Positions 4,240 through 5,369 of a DNA stretch of 5,369 nt are shown piece after piece. Below the pieces are notes generated by a model. That model was not told the origin of the DNA. It saw only the letters and a program-made list of their open reading frames with translations, and made no database searches. The stretch spans positions 2,560-7,928 of the forward strand of contig PATO01000027.1 in NCBI GenBank assembly GCA_002712415.1, read 5' to 3'. Each line of letters begins with the position of its first letter. The stretch's first letter is position 1. The position numbers were made by a program, and so were the translations under genes. Origin of the DNA: Actinomycetota bacterium. GTDB taxonomy: Bacteria; Actinomycetota; Acidimicrobiia; Acidimicrobiales; UBA8592.

Positions 4240-5369
4240 ATTTTCCATAGAATCGCTATCAAGGGAAATATCCGTCTTGCAGCGTTGCTAGCAGGTTTTA
4301 TAGGGGGTTGGGATGCATCGGCTTCATTCTTTATATTTCCAGACATACGAGATAATTTTGCAGGAGGTGATGCAGCTACAGCTTCTTGGGTTCTCAACGC
4401 CTCAAATGTCGTCGGAGCTGCTTTGCTACTTCAAGCTGGGAGGTTAGCAGACAGTTCAGGGCCATATAAAATATACAAGCTTGGTGTAAAGTTATTTGTA
4501 GCTGGAATGTTTTTATCAATGTTGGCGCCATCAATCTGGCTTTTAGTCGCTGCAAGGGGTTTGGCCGCAGCAAGTCAAGCTTTAATGGGTCCCGCTGCTG
4601 TTGCACTGGTCATAAAGTATGGAGGAATTGGAAAAGAATCTGAATCTATAGGAAGATGGGGCCTCTATACAGCAGTTGCTGGGTTTACCTCTCCCCTAAT
4701 AGTGACGCAGTTAATTTCAACTTTTACCTGGAGGGCACTGTTTGGACTTCAAGTCCCAATAGGTTTATTTGTGCTCTACTGCCTTCAAACAGATGACAAG
4801 TCAGAAGAAACTAGTAAACCGTTTAAAATGGACAGAATCGGATCAGTCTTAACAATTATTGGCCTCAGTTGTTTAATTCTTCCTATAGTAAAGTCTGCAG
4901 ATTGGGGATTTGCTTCATTTAAATCCCTCTCTTTGTTTATGATAGCGGTGTCCTTACTACCTATTTTGATTAAGAGAAGCATGACTCTGGACAATTCACC
5001 GCTTCAAACAGATCTATTTATTCACAGAAACTTTTCGTTGGCCTGTGCGATGTCGTTATTTGCAGGTATTGCCTTCTATGCTCATTGGATTGCAATCCTT
5101 TTATTTATGATAGAAATCTGGAAATTCACTCTTATTGAAGCCGGCTTGTTATTAACGATTATGCCAGCATCAATGAGCCTATTCTCAGTTTGGTTCGGAA
5201 AACTTGTAGACATAAGAGGATACAGATTAATTATCATTCCCGGGCTTATAACTTACTCATTCCTATTTTTTATTATGTGGAGCAACGTTGATCAGGATCC
5301 ACAACTTCTCTTCACAATACCGGCTTTAATAGGGTCAGGGATTGGTATGGCCTCAGTCTGGCCAACTCT
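4240..5369 (+). CDS. MFS transporter, DHA2/14-TMS drug:H+ antiporter-like (3'-truncated; unusual start)
   Basis: Inner-membrane secondary transporter of the major facilitator superfamily, probably a proton-driven exporter of small molecules. The frame is open from 4210 (after TGA 4207-4209) to the window end. Numbered from ATT 4240, helix 1 is about 14-34 (LAALLAGFIGGWDASASFFI, with D25 at the place of the 'LDxT' aspartate of DHA2 proteins), the motif A loop is GRLADSSGPYK (67-77), then ARGLAAASQALMGPA (105-119) resembles the DHA2 'RxxQGxGAAxxxP' helix, and WRALFGLQVPIGL (164-176) is the typical 'WRxxFxxNxPIG' segment. Eleven or twelve hydrophobic helices are visible before the edge, compatible with a 14-helix protein lacking its end. 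Motif C is degenerate: GFTSPLIVTQ (148-157) instead of GxxxGPxxGG. Start choice is open: only rare codons (ATT 4213, ATT 4240, several ATC) precede TTG 4285, which would cut into helix 1. ATT 4240 gives a normal basic N-terminus (FHRIAIKGNIR). Ten of 12 arginine codons are AGA/AGG, unlike the neighbour upstream. Confidence 0.88.
   Translation, partial: MFHRIAIKGNIRLAALLAGFIGGWDASASFFIFPDIRDNFAGGDAATASWVLNASNVVGAALLLQAGRLADSSGPYKIYKLGVKLFVAGMFLSMLAPSIWLLVAARGLAAASQALMGPAAVALVIKYGGIGKESESIGRWGLYTAVAGFTSPLIVTQLISTFTWRALFGLQVPIGLFVLYCLQTDDKSEETSKPFKMDRIGSVLTIIGLSCLILPIVKSADWGFASFKSLSLFMIAVSLLPILIKRSMTLDNSPLQTDLFIHRNFSLACAMSLFAGIAFYAHWIAILLFMIEIWKFTLIEAGLLLTIMPASMSLFSVWFGKLVDIRGYRLIIIPGLITYSFLFFIMWSNVDQDPQLLFTIPALIGSGIGMASVWPT

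Noticed and set aside
1..5369. tRNA or rRNA genes, CRISPR arrays, transposase genes or insertion-sequence ends
   Set aside because: No such structure is visible: no spaced identical repeats, no transposase motifs, and the non-coding gaps are below 200 bp and hold nothing resembling a tRNA.

Overview
The window is moderately AT-rich, densely coding bacterial DNA with TAA stop codons throughout. It holds the 3' part of an ABC transporter ATPase gene, a complete flavin monooxygenase-like gene on the opposite strand, a small three-helix membrane protein gene, a PEP-utilising/rifampin-phosphotransferase-like gene interrupted by one in-frame stop, and the 5' part of a 14-helix-type MFS exporter gene. 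The interrupted gene and the 'group 1' luciferase-like protein resemble families I associate with Actinobacteria. The base composition would fit a low-GC aquatic actinobacterium or a relative, but the sequence does not prove any lineage.

Layout. 1-786 (+): nucleotide-binding protein of an importer of the FbpC/PotA/MalK type, cut at its 5' end just before the Q-loop, so Walker A lies outside. 789-1775 (-): LLM-class flavin-dependent oxidoreductase, converging on the ABC gene with only 2 bp between the stop codons. 1776-1954: divergent intergenic region with a small inverted repeat and a candidate promoter. 1955-2317 (+): 120-residue membrane protein of unknown function with a strong ribosome binding site. 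2318-2503: AT-rich spacer with a direct repeat, an inverted repeat and a candidate promoter. 2504-4222 (+): one long reading frame of the PEP-utiliser type, broken by a TAA at 3059-3061. 4240-5369 (+): MFS drug/H+ antiporter-like gene, cut at its 3' end, starting 17 bp after the previous stop codon and without any ATG, GTG or TTG in the expected place.

The most interesting part is the last pair. The 2504-4222 gene reads in the same frame on both sides of one TAA, and family sequence continues directly across it. The result is either a truncated protein without its phosphohistidine domain, a recent nonsense allele, a read-through product, or a base-call error. The next gene has its N-terminus in place but only a rare AUU codon at the right distance from a Shine-Dalgarno-like GAAGAGG. 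Two neighbouring start/stop anomalies in one likely operon suggest either a decaying resistance/export cassette or local sequence errors. If functional, a phosphotransferase-like enzyme beside a multidrug-type exporter would fit modification and removal of a small molecule; that is inference.
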